A stretch of DNA of 64,000 nucleotides from Hymenobacter sp. YIM 151858-1 (GTDB lineage: Bacteria; Bacteroidota; Bacteroidia; Cytophagales; Hymenobacteraceae). The notes under the pieces are model-generated. The model had not been told where the DNA came from and ran no database searches. It was given only the letters and a program-made list of their open reading frames with translations. The stretch spans positions 124,001 through 188,000 of the forward strand of contig NZ_CP110136.1 of NCBI RefSeq assembly GCF_025979705.1, given 5' to 3'. Within the stretch, counting starts at the first letter, position 1, and every line of letters begins with the position of its first letter. Both the position numbers and the translations under genes were made by a program. Shown here one piece after another: positions 63,261-64,000 of this stretch.

Positions 63261-64000
63261 ATGAAGCATGCTTTACTGTTATTCCTCCTGTCGGTAGGGC
63301 AGGTGGGATACTTACAGAGTTCGGCTTCGGGGCAAAACCTGATCCAGAACGGAACCTTTAGCAAGTACCCGGCGCACTCGGCCACTGCCGCCGAACTGCC
63401 GCCCGGAACCGACCTAGGCGGCTGGAGCAGTGGTTTGGGGTATGCCGGCACCAGCATGTACCCGCCCGATACCAAGATATCGGTGCAAACGGGCTCCGTT
63501 GTTTACTACTACAACATGGTGCGCCAAGGTACTTTCCCCGGCGACCCGGCCAACCGCGTGCCGCCGTCCAGCACTTGGCTGTACTCCAACGGCAATATCA
63601 GCGGCTTGCCCATGACGGTGTGGATTCAGCGCGTGGAGGTGAAGCCCAATGCCGATTACCTGTTCAGCTTTTATACCTCCAACGCCATCAGCTCGGAGCG
63701 CGACCTGAAGTCGGACCCGGTGCTGCGCATCGAGGTGGATGGCAAGCAGGTAGGAAAAGACATGCAGGTGTACGACGAGGCCGATCCGCGCTCGGGCCAC
63801 AACGGCCGCGACGGTTGGGACCGGCGCGTAGTGCACTTTCAAACCGGGCCCACCACTACCAGCATCGAGCTGAAGATTATTGACCTGGCCACCGATAGCA
63901 ACGGCGACGACCTGGCCCTTACCGCCCTGGACTTGCACCAGGCTACCAAGGAAGAAATTATTCGGGCCACCGCGCCCAGCGGGCTGGCGCTGTTTCCTAA
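63261..64000 (+). CDS. secreted, probably type IX cargo protein (3' end outside window)
   Basis: The ATG at 63261 gives MKHALLLFLLSVGQVGYLQSSASGQNLIQNGTFSKY, a signal peptide followed by NLIQNGTF, typical of carbohydrate-binding-type beta domains. The frame stays open to the window end, at 246 residues, and its last visible residues, PSGLALFP, resemble the start of a type IX C-terminal sorting domain (usually a LYPNP-like motif). It is therefore probably a secreted beta-rich protein exported by the type IX system. The sorting domain itself is beyond the window. Confidence 0.65.
   Translation, partial: MKHALLLFLLSVGQVGYLQSSASGQNLIQNGTFSKYPAHSATAAELPPGTDLGGWSSGLGYAGTSMYPPDTKISVQTGSVVYYYNMVRQGTFPGDPANRVPPSSTWLYSNGNISGLPMTVWIQRVEVKPNADYLFSFYTSNAISSERDLKSDPVLRIEVDGKQVGKDMQVYDEADPRSGHNGRDGWDRRVVHFQTGPTTTSIELKIIDLATDSNGDDLALTALDLHQATKEEIIRATAPSGLALFP

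Overview
The window looks like a chromosomal segment of a Bacteroidota bacterium, most probably Hymenobacter or a close relative in Hymenobacteraceae. The reasons are a high GC content (about 60% by eye), Bacteroidota-type promoters (TTTG, 19-20 bases, TAnnTTTG), families typical of the phylum (DUF3098, DUF5683, DUF6438, an aerotolerance-type MoxR/DUF58 cluster, a probable type IX secretion cargo) and weak Shine-Dalgarno sites. Assignments come from reading translations and motifs only; no database search was run.

Layout. 1-5.1 kb: the end of a large outer-membrane-type protein, a DnaQ-like exonuclease, a lipoprotein and a GH20 hexosaminidase. 5.1-13.6 kb: a membrane cluster (DUF58, MoxR ATPase, DUF4350, DUF4129, two paralogous membrane proteins of which one is frameshifted, SpoIIM-like) with a divergent RDD protein. 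13.6-18.7 kb: a small disordered protein, a TonB-domain protein, a GNAT-nitrilase fusion, and the CoA-transferase genes scoA/scoB split by a four-helix-bundle (S23-like) gene. 18.9-28.1 kb: ribF, truB, uppP, DUF3098, a second four-helix-bundle gene, ftsX and a TamB-like gene. 28.1-36.3 kb: tsaD, an FlK-like thioesterase, smpB, an NlpC/P60 protein, HNH endonuclease, alpha/beta hydrolase, DUF3298 lipoprotein, desaturase and an AT-rich orphan. 36.3-42 kb: rpsA with a structured leader, tRNA-Cys, a non-coding stretch with several terminators, and cyanophycin synthetase. 42-51 kb: a coiled-coil membrane protein, a TPMT-like methyltransferase, kdsA, a methyltransferase, apaG, ung, lepB, dapB, DUF5683 and parB. 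51-64 kb: dacB, pyrG, yidC, a DUF6438 lipoprotein, a heme-hydroxylase-like/DUF1989 pair, a peptide-binding lipoprotein, a metallo-hydrolase, parA, and the start of a secreted protein that runs off the window.

How the genes fit together. Most of the window is core housekeeping: envelope biogenesis (ftsX, tamB, uppP, dacB, lepB, yidC, kdsA, dapB), translation and tRNA modification (rpsA, truB, tsaD, smpB, tRNA-Cys), nucleotide and cofactor synthesis (pyrG, ribF) and chromosome partition (parA, parB).

The most unusual signals lie between and across the genes. (i) The palindrome CCTAGG is strongly over-represented (about 78 copies by hand count), in genes, intergenic DNA and at stop codons. (ii) Two four-helix-bundle genes each sit between core genes, flanked by cassette-specific short repeats. 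(iii) Several palindromic intergenic repeats share a GTCAT...GCGAAG architecture, one nested inside another. (iv) parA and parB are separated and oppositely oriented in a way that one 12-kb inversion would explain. (v) A YqcI/YcgG-type gene overlaps a DUF1989 gene behind an AT-rich control region.
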